A program made the position numbers and the translations under genes. From Heligmosomoides polygyrus polygyrus (lineage: Eukaryota > Nematoda > Chromadorea > Rhabditida > Heligmosomidae), in contig OX377202.1 in assembly GCA_947396885.1 (NCBI GenBank), forward strand, positions 20,398,001 through 20,462,000: 64,000 bases of DNA. The letters run 5' to 3'. Each line of letters opens with the position of its first letter. Position 1 is the first letter of the stretch. Below the pieces are notes generated by a model. It was not told the origin of the DNA. It made no database searches and saw only the letters and a program-made list of their open reading frames with translations. Below are positions 39,700-50,889 of this stretch, in pieces.

Positions 39700-39805
39700 C
39701 GGCCCAAGATGTGTTCTAGGTGAAGGAAACAATGGAATTTTGGCAGAGAGGACCCGAACCCTGACCCTGCGCCTCCGAAGATGTAGCACTACCGTTGCTC
39801 CATGT
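39700..39805 (-). repeat. tRNA-like repeat head
   Basis: The minus strand reads GGAGCAACGGTAGTGCTACA, then CAGGGTTCGGGTCCTCTCTG, with box A-like and box B-like (GGTTCGGGTCC) words at tRNA-like spacing. It is not the common SINE body. It is probably the head of another SINE family or a tRNA pseudogene. Confidence 0.4.
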
Positions 39806-39929
39806 GCACCACACCTGCCGTAGTGAACGGCGATTGCTCACAACCAGCCGCGACAAATTCGTTGGTAATTTCGCTACGGAGAGCACTGACGCTTGTTAGC
39901 AGATTTTGGAACTAATATTAAGAGACGAT

Positions 39930-40885
39930 TTCAAAGGCTACCACCACCTGTATCACTAGTGGTTGATCATCAACTTTCTCGAACGGGCGCCAACAGCGTC
40001 TCCATTCGTCCCTGTCCCGTGCCAGAGTGCAATAATTGATCCTTCTCGCTCGAGGGACCCGAAGAGCGACATACAGTTCGTTCAGGTCTTTCAGGAAGAA
40101 TTCCGACCAACGCGTTGTGGTTGTCCTGCTATACTCTTGACTTGCCGCGGAATCTGTGACGAATTTTCGTCCAGCGGCGTGGCCGGCCCACCTAATTTTC
40201 GACAACTTGACCCACGCGACAGCGTCTCTGATCTTCGAACGTCGGGGAAGCTCGGAACTCCGGAGGCCTTCTCTCACTTGCGTAAGTCGTGTCACTCCGA
40301 GCATCGTCCTCTCGATTCCACGCTGCGCGACGCTGATCGCTTGTTCATCCTGCTTTCGTATAGCCCAGGTCTCTGAGGCGTATGTTAGGGCAGGAAGAAC
40401 GGTAGAGTCGAATAGGTGGGCACAGAGTCGGGCGTTCTTCGTCTTCTTCGCGACTTCTTTGACGCTCTTGAAAGCTCCCTAAGCCGCTCGTTTCCTCCTG
40501 CTCAACTCTAGTGCTACGTAGGTCGTTGGCTACATTGACTTCGCAACCCAGATACACATAGCTGGAGCATTCAGAGATGTTCGTTTCGTTGAGCGAGAAT
40601 GGGGCATCAGAAACTTGTACGTTCCTCATGAAAATCGTCTTCGCAAGATTCAGCTGCAGGCCAACGTTTCCACATATACGCTCGAAGTCGTTGTCATTAG
40701 CATCAGCCAAGCAGAGCGACGAAGTCGACGTGAAGAGAGTGGTCCGACAAGGGATTGCCATATCCATGAAGCTGTTCAGCGCCACCCTTGAAAACGTCAT
40801 GCGCGATTTGGAATGGGAAGACATGGGAGTGGACGGGCGGTAACTGCACTATCTTCGCTTCGCTAACGACAACTTGTTCATAAGG
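39930..40885 (-). mobile_element. RTE-type 3' fragment with inverted 5' part (twin-priming structure)
   Basis: On the minus strand, 40712 down to 39930 reads the end of an RT protein: CGNVGLQLNLAKTIFMRN, CSSYVYLGCEVN, VTRLTQVREGLRSSEL, KLSKIRWAGHAAGR, TLARDRDEWRRCWRPFE. It is broken by frameshifts. From about 40715 to 40885 the plus strand reads the part that should come before it: DVKRVVRQGIAISMKLFSAT, LENVMRDLEWEDMGV and LRFANDN (the RFADD catalytic box, mutated). The two pieces are head to head and meet near 40713. This is the arrangement left by twin priming. Confidence 0.72.
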
Positions 40886-41440
40886 CTAATATACCCTTTG
40901 TATAACAGCACTAGAAGACTGTCTGAAGGCTCGCAATTCTGAAGCATTAGCCATTTCGATGGGTGGTTGGCTTAGAAGATCCGTGGTTTGGGTTCCATTC
41001 AGTCATTGCGCCATGCCGGCTAGGCTCTTTTGCAAAGGTTAGGAAACATTAGATTTGCCTGGAAGGCTTGAAAAGTGAGGTTACACATCGGACGATGGGT
41101 CAAAGCCACATTCCTTCAACGATATCAAAGAAACTTCGAAAGCTTGGTGTAGTCCTATAGGCTCGATTCAATCATACGCTATGCAATAGGTCTCTTTTAT
41201 ACAAATTAAGGAAAAGCGGATTTGTCTGAAAGGTTTGAACAAAGTGGATGATTCCATAACCTAAGGTATCAAAAGGCCAATGCTACATTGCTCCAGTGAT
41301 ATCGATGAAAAGTCGGATGCATGGCGTAGCCTTAGGAGCTTCGCTGCCCACAACAACTGCCTCTGTTCGTTTTGGACCTAAAATTGGGGCAGTGGCAGTT
41401 GTTACATCCCATTCAAGACTGAGGGATGAGGTGATAAGGT
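40886..41440. other. Intergenic DNA, no supported gene
   Basis: Only a short SINE relic (ATGCATGGCGTAGCC near 41319) was recognised. Confidence 0.4.
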
Positions 41441-41690
41441 TGTGCACCGCGCAGGAGTTGAACCATTATCGGTTCATGTCGCGAAAATGAACAGCATTAG
41501 GAGGTTGTGATGCGCCAGCCAATCACAACCAATCACACCGACTGAAGACATGCCAGCTAATGAGAATGTTGATCCTACAACTCTTTGAAAGGCATGCCAT
41601 TTTAATGCGATCTGATTGGCTTGCGAGCTCACATCTCCAAATGCTGCCCATGTTCGCGACATGTACCCGACAGAAGAGGGGGTACTTTTC
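41441..41690. repeat. Palindromic repeat (MITE-like), copy C
   Basis: CATGTCGCGAAAATGAACAG (from 41476) and GCTGCCCATGTTCGCGACAT (to about 41662) are inverted arms. Inside are GATGCGCCAGCCAATCACAA and CGATCTGATTGGCTTGCGAG, as in copies A and B near 16 kb. Confidence 0.55.
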
Positions 41691-41734
41691 TATAGAATGC
41701 AGGAATTCTGGAATAGGTATTCGCGACTAAAGAC

Positions 41735-41812
41735 CTTGATGCAGTGGGCAACAATTCAGCTAGACACTTAAGTTATGCAGGTTCGAATCCCGCTCGGGGC
41801 AAAACCTCGACC
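41735..41812 (+). repeat. tRNA-like sequence
   Basis: TGCAGTGGGCAACAATTCAG, then a perfect box B in GCAGGTTCGAATCCCGC, followed by TCGGGGCA. The T-arm is almost a proper stem, but a complete cloverleaf is not convincing, so a tRNA-derived repeat is preferred over a working tRNA gene. Confidence 0.4.
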
Positions 41813-42384
41813 TTAAAATCTCTAGACATCTCTGCGGTGTAATTCCAGGGAATTTGCATAATCGCGGGTGATTTTCACGTGAGCGTTCTGGAATCTCTGT
41901 GTAAAACCGCCACTGTACAAACAGGCCACTAAACTAGTGCTTCTGCTGACTGAAGACGGCGACGACTGCATTATTCATCTGAAAAGAATGTTCGAACGAC
42001 GGCTGCTCCGGAGGACAGACGGGTCATTTCGGCCATTTATTCATTTGTAGTAATGTGAGGTCATGTTTTCTGCTGCGCCGTTGCCCTGCTGTACCGACGT
42101 CAGATCTCCAATAATCGCTGAGTTATTGAGAATACAACAGAATTCTTCTCAATAATCTATTCTGGGTCTCTTCTAGGCACTAAGTTGGCCAAAGAAACCA
42201 TCCATATCAACCCGCCGATCGATCAAATCATTCCTTCCTATGTATCGGGTTTTTTTGTGAAAAGTCGTTAACCAGTACAGCTCCAGCGATGGAACTCAGC
42301 CGAGAGGCTTCTGAAGGCTGGTGCGATGGTATGCATGCAGAAACAGCCGCGGAGAGCGCTTGCAAAACGACAAAACTCGTCGCG

Positions 42385-42462
42385 GGGAATCGAACTTGCC
42401 TAGCGAATATACGCGTGATCTCATAAGCGACATGCTTACCAGAACACCACGTATACCCTGAT
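42385..42462 (-). repeat. tRNA-like repeat family 2, copy 1
   Basis: The minus strand reads TGTTCTGGTAAGCATGTCGC, TTATGAGATCACGCGTATAT, TCGC, then AAGTTCGATTCCCCGCGACG. The same string recurs at 47730-47822 and 57285-57372. The strong conservation of the middle part marks a true repeat family. Confidence 0.6.
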
Positions 42463-42559
42463 AATCAGCCGTTTATTGCCGCCCAATCACTGTGCTCGTT
42501 GACGCGTTCAGGCAGGCCTGTCGAACGTGTCGGCAGGACGACGTGGAGGTAAGCCGGGC

Positions 42560-43450
42560 GCGGTCGTTGTGCTGAGCTGCTGCTGCTGCGGCTCATGGTG
42601 AGCCGCACCAGTTCGCGCCTACGCTCGACGGACGATCTGATACGGTGGAGCAGATCGTACGGGGGACCCCGCGAGACCACAGAGAACGAGGATGTGAGCT
42701 GCTGCCGCGAGTGGGATAGGAGAGAAGTCCAAGGAGTGAGCTGCAGCAGCTCACCATGGGAGCTGAAGAAGGCGAAGTTCGTGATATTTCGAAGCCTTTG
42801 AAGATGCACAGTTGCTCTTAAGCTGACCCATGTCCTGTAGAAGCTTGAGCTACTCAAGTTGTAACGCAGGAGGAGCAGCTCAGATCGATGAGCTGGAGCA
42901 GGTCGGCACAAAAGGCGAGTGATCTGTCTGATGATGCAAAACTTCTGAAGGCAACCAGAGAGTCATTCCACGCTCTCTATCAAGGACTAATCACTGAGAA
43001 GGGCGACAGGTCTAGAAGGAGCTGGACCAGCTCACCACTGCCTAGGGAGCAAAGTCATTTACCTTTCCCAGAGGGGTCCCACTTCCAAAGTCAAAGACAG
43101 AAGATCGAGAAGTGATTCTCGTATTAGCATAGCTAGGATTCCTTCGAGAAAACTTCTGAAGAACGCAGAATAATTAACAGCGAACGTCAGGTTGATCTAG
43201 GTGAGTCCTCAGGGAGATCATAGCAGGAACAGTCGATGCAGACAACACGAGAAGACCCCATTTCTAGTGATTTCGTAGGGAGCAACTTAAATGATGGTGA
43301 GCTGCACCTCGTCGTGGTGCTTCTAGGAAGGTTGGTATCAAGTCTTCCATTACAGCTTAGTCAACCCATGAGCTTGAGCTAAGCCTTCAAGCGCTCGCTA
43401 TAAACATGAACTGGCGGAGAATTGAGCTGGAGCTCAGGACTCTGAGCTGC
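42560..43450 (+). repeat. Cluster of GAGCTG/CAGCTC words
   Basis: GAGCTGCTGCTGCGGCTCAT, GTGAGCTGCAGCAGCTCACC, GATGAGCTGGAGCAGG, GGAGCTGGACCAGCTCACC and GAGCTGGAGCTCAGG recur irregularly, many forming small palindromes. Within it, ATG 42597 opens MVSRTSSRLRSTDDLIRWSR, ending near a GAGGAT|GTGAGC donor-like site. This might be an exon but is unsupported by any partner exon. Confidence 0.4.
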
Positions 43451-43689
43451 GGCGGCATGATCAGGCTGAGTGTTCCGTGGCGCAGCAGCAGTGTTCGCTA
43501 CTCCCGTTATCAGCCGCCGTCTCAACCTCAACGAGGACGTCTTCTGCCGTAGTATCAACTTCTATGAGACTTCTTTTGATGATTTTGAACACTCGCATGC
43601 TACCACAGGCACTTTTGCACAGTTGAATCCGATGCTCTTCTTTGATTGACTACTCGTATTACCTGTCGATCATAAAGTTGCTCGAGTAA
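43451..43689. other. Intergenic DNA, nothing recognised
   Basis: A short Arg/Ser/Gln-rich open frame (MIRLSVPWRSSSVRYSRYQP from about 43457) has coding-like composition but no partner exons. Confidence 0.3.
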
Positions 43690-44395
43690 TCTCTCCACTT
43701 GTCCCGTTTGCGTGCCAGAGTGTACCAGTAGATCCTTCTCATTCGAGGAACACGAAGAACATCATTCGTTCGTTCAACGCATTCACGAGGAAGTCTACCT
43801 ATTTGATGGAGAGCATCCTGGGGTTCTCTTCACATCCCGCGGGATTCAGTTGGTGACGGCTCTCGTCCAGCGGCTGTCTGCGACTTCCGTCAGACGTCAG
43901 AGGCCAGATAAAATAGTATAAAGATCTGCACCTTCAGAACCTCAAGAATGGATTCTTCAGAACCATCAGAACTTTCTTGAAAACAGACCTTCAGATGAGA
44001 TCCCTCAGAACCTCCAGAAGCGCATTACGTAGTACGTGCCTCTATTCAACACAAGAACATCAAGGATACGTGCCTTCGAAGTGCATTACGTGTCCGGCCC
44101 ACCTAATTTTCGGCGGCTTGTCCATGCGACGGCGTCTCTGATCTTCGAACGTAGACAAAGCTTGAGGCTTCCGTTGCCTTCCCTGACTTGCGTGAATCGT
44201 GTCGTCTTCTCGATTCCTCGCTGCGCGATGCGGATCGCGTGTTCATCCTGCTTTCGTATATCCCAGGTCTCTGAGGCGTATGTTAGCGCTAGAAGAACAG
44301 TGGAGTCGAATAGGCGGGTAAGGACCCGGACGTTCCTTGTTTTCTTCACGACTTTTTCGTCACTCTCAGAAGAGCTACGGGATCGACCCTCCCCA
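43690..44395 (-). mobile_element. RTE-type 3' fragment interrupted by satellite DNA
   Basis: 44395-44090 on the minus strand reads LTRLFDSTVLLALTYASETW, RIAQRGIEK and VREGNGSLKLCLRSKIRDAV, clearly the same family as 39930-40885. 43690-43900 resembles the extreme 3' end of that element. Between them (about 43925-44085) is sequence of the CCTTCAGAACCTC type that fills the region downstream. Decayed. Confidence 0.6.
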
Positions 44396-44649
44396 TCTTT
44401 CTCTTCCCTAGAATGTTCCTTAGGATTACGGTCTCAAATTAAGTCGGGAAAAGAGCTTCCGCGGAGGATGAACCGAGGTCAGAAAAATGGATTGACGACA
44501 CCTCCGTCAACGGATGAGCAAGAGAAGCCACTCTAGAGCTCCACTGCCTAGAAGAGACTTTCTTACAGTGGAGAATGGAGCTGAAGACCATGGAAGACGT
44601 CAGACATCTTGTGCGAATGCAACGTCAACGGTGAGGTATAAAAAAGTTT

Positions 44650-47235
44650 GCACACCTGCGAAATCTGAAAGTTTGGCACCCACCCTCCAGAACTTCCTTT
44701 AGAACAATTGGAAAAGAACTTTTGCATCTTCTTTCAGAACCCTCTGAAGCTTTAGAACAAAACCTTCAAAACCCCTAAAAATTCCCCAGATTCTTCAGAG
44801 CCTCCATCTTTAGAAGCTTTAAAACCACAGATCCTTCGGAGCCTTCAAAACTACCCTAAGAACATTAAAAACACAGCTGGTAGGACATTAGAGGAGCTTG
44901 AAATCATGGAACATGACAAACTTTCAAAACCTTCAAAACTTCAGAGTTTCTTTCAGAACCGTCTGAACCTATAGAGACATTTGAAGAAAATCTTCAGAAC
45001 TTCATCCAGAACTTCACAGTTCTCGTATCAGAACTTTCGGAAACTCCTAAACCTTGAGAGCCTTCAAAGCAGAAATTTAATATCTTCAGAATCAGATCCT
45101 GGACCTCTTTGGAACTTTCAGAACATACAGAACAGAACTTCAGAACTTACTTCGGAGCTTTCGAGACATCCCTGAGAACCGTGAGAGCAGAACCTTCAGA
45201 ACTTTTGCAGGAAAGAGCTTAGAAGCACTTGGAACTATGTAGCACGATAAATAAAGAAATAAATAAAAAAATAAATAAAGGACTTCGTTACTCAATCTCT
45301 TTTGGATGCGCAACGCATTCTACTTCTACGGGATGTCGTGGAGGCGATTTGAATGCGTATTTGGTCATACAATGACTTGCATGGCCAGCCGATGAACAAG
45401 TCAGCGCCCTATCCTTCCCAGACAAGTCTGGTACCAATTCACCGGGATGGAAGGCTTGGTCGACCTGGGCGGGAAATTCGAACCAGGGACCTGGTGTCGG
45501 GTGCACGCGACAGCCGGCACCTCCTCGGTCAGCGCCACACGCGCCCATTTAGTACGATAGACTTTGAAACCGTCAGAGCTTCAGAATTTCCATCAGAACC
45601 TTCTGAATCTACAGAGATGTGCATAAGAAGAGAATCTTTAGAACCTCATTTGGAACTGCACAGCCTTCCTAGGAGAACATTCGAAAACTCCCGATCCTTG
45701 GGAGCCTTTAGAGCAGAACCTTAAAAATATTCAGAATCGAGTTCTGAACCTCTTTAAAACATTCAAAACAGAACTTCAGAACTTACTTCAGAAACTCCGT
45801 GGCAGAACCTTCAAAACCTTCAAAGTTCTGAAGACCTTCAGAACCTTAAAAACTTTAAGAGCCTCAGCTGTTAACACCTTAGAAAGGGCTGGAACCATGG
45901 AATAAAATACTTTCAAAACCATCAGAACTTCGAAACATCCTTCAGGTCCATCACGAATTCATAATACAGCCTTCAGTACCTTCAGAATCGGGTTCTGATC
46001 CTTTATAGAATCTTCAGAACGGAACTTCAGAACTTCCTTTGGGACCTCCTTAACAGAATCTTCAAAACCATCGGAACTACACTTAGAACCTTCAGAAACG
46101 AGTTCTTAACCTCTTCAGAATATTCATAACAGAACTTCATAACCTCCCTGAGAGCTGTCAAGAATCCTTGAGAACCGTAAGAATAGATCCTCCAGAACTA
46201 TAGCAAATAGGCATGGACCGTGAAGCACGACAGACTTTGAAACACTTCAGAACATTCATCAGCACCTTCAGTACCTACGGAGACATTAGAAGAGTTTGTT
46301 CAGAACCTTCCTTCAGAACCTTCACAGCTTTCATTACGGGACCTTGGGAAACTTCTGAACCTTGAAAGACTTTAGAGGAGAACCTTCAAAATCTTCAGAA
46401 TCGGATTCTGACCCTCTTTAGAGCCCTCAGAACATTCAGGACAGTACTGCAGAACTTCCTACAGAACTTTAGCAGCCTTCATAGCAGAGCTTTCGGAAAC
46501 CTCTGAACCAGGAGAGCCTTTAAATCAGAGCCTTCAAAATCTTAAGAATACGCTCTGAACCTCTTCAGGACATTCAGAAGATTCCTAAAGGAACTTCAGA
46601 ACATTCATCAAGACCTCCATAATAGAACTATCAAAACCCTCAGAGCCTTAGCTGTTAACACCTTAAAAGATACATGGAACCATGGAACGCGACGGACCTT
46701 CAAAACCATCAGATCTTCAGCACTTACTACAGAACCTCCGTAACAGACCTTAGGAAACTTCTCAGCCATGAGAGGCTTCAGAACCTTGAGAATCGAACTA
46801 TGAATCTCGTCAAAACTGTCACAATATTCAGAACAGAGCTTCAGAATCTCGATGACCGATCTTTCAAAACCTTCAGAACCACCATTAGGACCTTAAGTAC
46901 CTTCAGAGCCTTAGCTGTACCTTGAAAGAGCATGGAACCATGGAATACGACAGACCTTCAAAACCATCAAAACTTCAAAACTTGCTCCAGAACTTCCACA
47001 CCCTTCATAGGACCTTCGAAAACTTCTGAACCTTGACAGCCTTTAGAGCAGAACCTTCAAGATCTTCAGAATCAAGCCTCAATCTCCCCACAACCTTCAG
47101 AACATTCAGAACAGAGCTTCAGAATTTCCTTCGGAACCTCCATAACAGAACGTTCAAAACCTTCGAACTTCAGAACTTCCTCCAGAACCTTCTTAATAGA
47201 ATGTAAGGACCTTAGCCTGTAGGACCTTAGAAAGA
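44650..47235 (+). repeat. Degenerate AGAACCTTC short-period array
   Basis: About 2.6 kb made of CTTCAGAACCTTCAGAAC words with many substitutions, period roughly 9 bp, with ACCTTAGCTGT and GGAACCATGG words recurring at longer range. This suggests a larger unit (for example at about 44870, 45890, 46670 and 46920). A SINE is inserted at 45277-45548. Open frames here are accidental. Confidence 0.85.
45277..45548 (-). repeat. tRNA-derived SINE inserted in the satellite array
   Basis: The minus strand has GCGCGTGTGGCGCTGACCGA (head), GGTTCGAATTTCCC (box B-like), CCAGGTCGACCAAGCC, GAATTGGTACCAGACTTGTC, TTCATCGGCTGGCCATGCAA, CCTCCACGACATCCCGTAG, GAATGCGTTGCGCATCC and an AATAAATAAAG-rich edge. It is well preserved. 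Confidence 0.85.
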
Positions 47236-47729
47236 TTTGGAACCACGGAACACGACAAACCACCTAATGCGTTGTTAAGTAGGTCAACTTCAGCACTGGA
47301 CAGTGGAAAGACAGTCATGGATGGGAGATAACTTTAGAAGTAACCTTTTAACACACGAGTTTAGGTAACTTGCCCACTTTAACGCATTCTACAACATTCC
47401 AAGGATTCCGAGAACTCTGAAACACCTTCAGGTCACTTACTGGTTATTTGATAGGGCCTGAAACTACTGCATAGCCCTCTAGGACCTTGATGGCGATGTG
47501 TTCGAGTAGTTTTTCCGGGTTACGACTAGCTAGCTCCACATACCAGCAACGACTTCTGAGCCAGAAGATATGACTTCACTCCCGCGTCATCCGCCAGAGT
47601 CCATGGGATCAAAACCGGAGCCGATGGCCGACCCGACCGGCTGGACGTGTGTCTGTGTCCGTCTGTCTGTGTGTGTGAGAGAGGGGACGGGGACGATGTA
47701 TCGATTGTGACGATTGTGAAACGGTCCGA
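47236..47729. other. Intergenic DNA with TCTGTG simple repeat
   Basis: GTGTGTCTGTGTCCGTCTGT at about 47648 precedes the tRNA-like repeat at 47730, as a similar CTGTG run precedes the copy at 57285. This may be part of the same repeat unit. Confidence 0.4.
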
Positions 47730-47822
47730 ACGACAGGGTATCGGTGGTGATCTGGTAAGCATCTCGCTTATGAGATCACGCCTATATTCGCTTTCGGCGA
47801 GTTCGATTCCTGCCCGGTGCTT
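47730..47822 (+). repeat. tRNA-like repeat family 2, copy 2
   Basis: ACAGGGTATCGGTGGTGATC, TGGTAAGCATCTCGCTTATG, AGATCACGCCTATATTCGC and GAGTTCGATTCCTGCCCGG. It matches 42385-42462 (reversed) and 57285-57372. Confidence 0.6.
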
Positions 47823-48299
47823 TTAGCCTTGCTGACGAACGCTGATCACAGATCACTGGACATTCCTGCAAGAAAGAGCCTCCTGACGCCGGTTAGAGGT
47901 CTTCAAAGGTGGGCAGTTTGCCTTATCAGGCCGGTTTTTTGGGAAAATTATGGATTTTTGCAAAACTTCTCTAACGAATGCCTCACCACGCCTTCAAAGG
48001 GTGCCTAAGTTACTCTTCTAACTTTTCGAAAACACTCGACTGCAAGTTAAAACCTACAAAGAGGCACATTCATCCTTCAGCTGCGGATCGGCAAAAATGA
48101 GCGGGAGCGAGGAAAGAAGGAAAATATTGGAAACAAGCTCTTAAGAACCAACCAAATTGGTAAAAAAAATCGAATGGAATAGAATGTTCCGCCCAAAAAT
48201 TCTTTGAAAAAGCAGTATATGTTGTAGTGTTTTGTGTGAAATAGCCACTGCATTGTTTGTCGACTGAACAAATATTCCTTTTCTTATTCTTGTTGTTAA
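47823..48299. other. Intergenic DNA, nothing recognised
   Basis: Short open frames only; AT-rich towards 48150-48290. Confidence 0.4.
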
Positions 48300-48440
48300 G
48301 GGCGCGTATTGGCGCAGTCGAAGGCGACGCCGGCTGCTGCACCCTTACCGATTCAGTGTCTTTGGTTCGGATCCCGCCTAGGCCTACAACCAATCCTTCC
48401 ATCCCTCCGAGTCGGTGAACTGCTATCACACATAAGCACT
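48300..48440 (+). repeat. tRNA-derived SINE, 5' half
   Basis: GGCGCGTATTGGCGCAGTCG (box A-like), TTTGGTTCGGATCCCGCC (box B-like), CAACCAATCCTTCCATCCC, TCCGAGTCGGTGAACTG. It stops before the GGCTGGCC region. Confidence 0.75.
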
Positions 48441-49177
48441 TCAACTATTAATCGTTTGTTATCATGTTATCACTCGGCTGAGGTGGTGTGTTTCGCGTCA
48501 TTTCATACTGACCTCTCAAGCATGCTGCGAGCTTCACGAACTGTCGCCAGACCGAAGTCTCTCGAGCGGCTTGGTAAGGTGAGATCACGACGTCAAGCAC
48601 AAGAGGCCTTGAAGAGATCTTCAGATCTGTCCTAGTCGGTGGGCGTCATCACCACAAAAGCGAAACAAATGCAGACGGCATGGTGTCTTCCGGCTAGGAA
48701 CTTACGAAGAAAGGCCGGCGCAATACGGGTTTGGGGTATGGGTGCAGTACCTAGTAGGATTGGACATTTCAATACACAGCTGCGGTAGGATAGAAGGTAC
48801 ACTGCACACAGAATTGTGTTAGCATAGTGGGCTCTAGAACGAAAAAAAAAAACAAGAAAAAACTCATCTTCATAAGGGTGCCCGACCCAAACCAGGATTA
48901 CGCCGAAAGCTCCCTTTGTGTGTCAGTTCCCGGTGTTATTGTGACAAATTTACTTTCAATTTTGTTACCGCTGGGTGCCTCCCTTACTGGGATACATACG
49001 AGAGCTTTCTTCTTGTTAGTAGAGACAGAGACATCACACCGGAAATAAATGTAAGCTCTATGTCTGTCTCTTGTCAAAAGCTGTCTTATTGGTAGACCAG
49101 ACGTTCAGCGGCCTATCGGCCCCAAACGTCTGATTAAAGGCTTCGCACCCAAACCCCGAGAATAGGACAACCGCAAT
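48441..49177. other. Intergenic DNA, no supported gene
   Basis: A hairpin-like GGGGTTTGGGTGCGAAGCC region (49139-49162, reverse complement) resembles the GGGGGCGAAGCCCCC hairpin at 54147-54161. The open frame at 48309-48635 is partly SINE and not a gene. Confidence 0.4.
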
Positions 49178-49185
49178 CTCCCTCC

Positions 49186-49565
49186 GGCGTTATGGTAGAT
49201 GGGGGGGGGTCACCTTGCAAAAAGTGCCACAGACACGAAAAAAGAAATGGTAACACATCGATATTAAAGAAAACAATGAAACAATGCTACAGCTCTGTTC
49301 TGTACTCTCCTCCGCTGACGCGGCGGATAGCACAGATTTAGGCAGGGAAAGGGACTCCAGGGTGTGGCTCGAGTGGCGCACCCGTGCTAGAAATGCCTAC
49401 ATCCTGGACTTTCCTCCCTTGCAAAATTCGGAAGCACGTAAAACACGGATCTGTAATCGAAAAGCGGAGATAAGACTGCATTCACGTTCGCTGTATGTAG
49501 CTACTCGCCGTGGCTGCCCGCCGCGGCAGGCCATGGTGACCCCCCCCCCCAACTACCATAGCGCC
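49186..49565. mobile_element. MITE with 8-bp duplication (hAT-like) and G-run ends
   Basis: CTCCCTCC occurs at 49178-49185 and 49566-49573. Between them, the ends are inverted repeats of about 27 bp: left GGCGTTATGGTAGATGGGGG, then G-run and TCACC; right, read inward, GGCGCTATGGTAGTTGGGGG, then a longer G-run and TCACC. It is 380 bp with no transposase. An 8-bp duplication fits the hAT superfamily, but the ends do not start with the usual CAGxG, so the superfamily is uncertain. Confidence 0.72.
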
Positions 49566-49663
49566 CTCCCTCCTTCCTTTTAGGCCTTCTTACTTTTATC
49601 AAGTAAAAAACTGGTTGCCTATCCTATCCTACTATCACCACCTATATATAAAAGAGTTTGTCC

Positions 49664-49990
49664 GTCGAGTGATCTAATCTAAGTGAGATACGCCGTATTC
49701 GCCGCATCCCCCACAGCGAGAGCGGTCGAATGATCTAACATAAGTGAGGTACGCCGCATCACCCATAGCGAGAGCGGTCGAATGATCTAACTTAAGTTAG
49801 GTACGCCGCACCACCCACAGCTAGAGCGGTCGAATGATCTAACCTAAGTTAGGTACGCTGCATCACCCACAGCGGGAGCGGTCGAGTGATCTAACCTAAG
49901 TGAGGAAGGCCGCATCATCCACAGCGAGAGCGGTAGAATGATCTATCTATCTAATCTAATGAGTGAGGTACGCTGTATCATCCACAGCGC
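49664..49990 (+). repeat. 52-bp tandem repeat, six units
   Basis: Units start GTCGAATGATCTAACCTAAG and end CACAGCGAGAGCG, at about 49664 (61 bp), 49725, 49777, 49829, 49881 and 49933. Four inner units are exactly 52 bp and about 90% alike. The units are directly adjacent and there are no unique spacers, so this is a minisatellite, not a CRISPR array. Confidence 0.85.
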
Positions 49991-50889
49991 GGTCGAAATT
50001 TCCCGTTGAATGTGGGAATTGCTGCAGCATGAAAAGCGCATCCTTTTACTGCTTGACACAACAGCACTTACGCGCGTTCCTGAGCGTCCAGATTCAGAAG
50101 TCGTGCCGCCGACTTCGTGCCATTAGCATAAGAAGACCACTAAAGGGGGAAGAGTAAAAGGGGGGACTTCGAGGGTGGAGAATCGACAGCGACCAGGAGG
50201 TAGCGACTTGGAGGAAGCATCGGGAAGGGGGGGGGGGTCGATAGCGAGATCAATGAAGCATTAAGGAGGAACCAGTAGGGAGTTAACAATCAGAGGGGAG
50301 CTGTTAAGAGGATCAGTAAGGGATCCATTACCAATAAGAGAGTACGGATTTAGAAGATGTGACACCGATGACACGCAATGGGCGTTCGCTCGCCGTCGTT
50401 GTGTGTGAGCGTAGGAGAGCTACTTAGTTGGGGAGAGTATTAACGAGGATTCCTAGGGGGGGAGAGAGATCGACCAGGAACAAGGGACCTGGAGGCGGAA
50501 CCAGGACGGGGAACCAGCAAGAAGGAGCCGTACGAAAATTTGTACGCGAAACAAGGAATCTGCCATATGCGCAGCCTCTTCATGCTCGACACAGCGGCAA
50601 CTGTGCGCGCTTCTGATCCTCTGCATTCAGGAGGTGGGTCCTCTGAGGTGCTGGTTTCAGAGGACAGGTCCTCTACGCCGCCCTAGAAGCATCTGAAATA
50701 AGGAATTGTGTCACCAGCGTGCTGCGGCGTGCAGGCGCTTTCAGAATTCAACATGGGATGCTGATCTACAGAGGAAGTACAGCCTCCTCCTGCTTGACAC
50801 AACGGCAACTACCAACTATTTCTAAACGTCTCGATTCAGAAAAAAGGTCCTCTACGTCGCGCTAGAGGCATCTGGATTAAGAGGCAGGA

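Noticed and set aside
42465..42911. 148-codon minus-strand open frame rich in Ser, Leu and Arg
   Set aside because: It is the antisense of the GAGCTG-rich cluster and lacks any recognisable domain.
49664..49990. CRISPR-like regular repeat
   Set aside because: Units are contiguous 52-bp tandem copies without unique spacers, and the DNA is eukaryotic.
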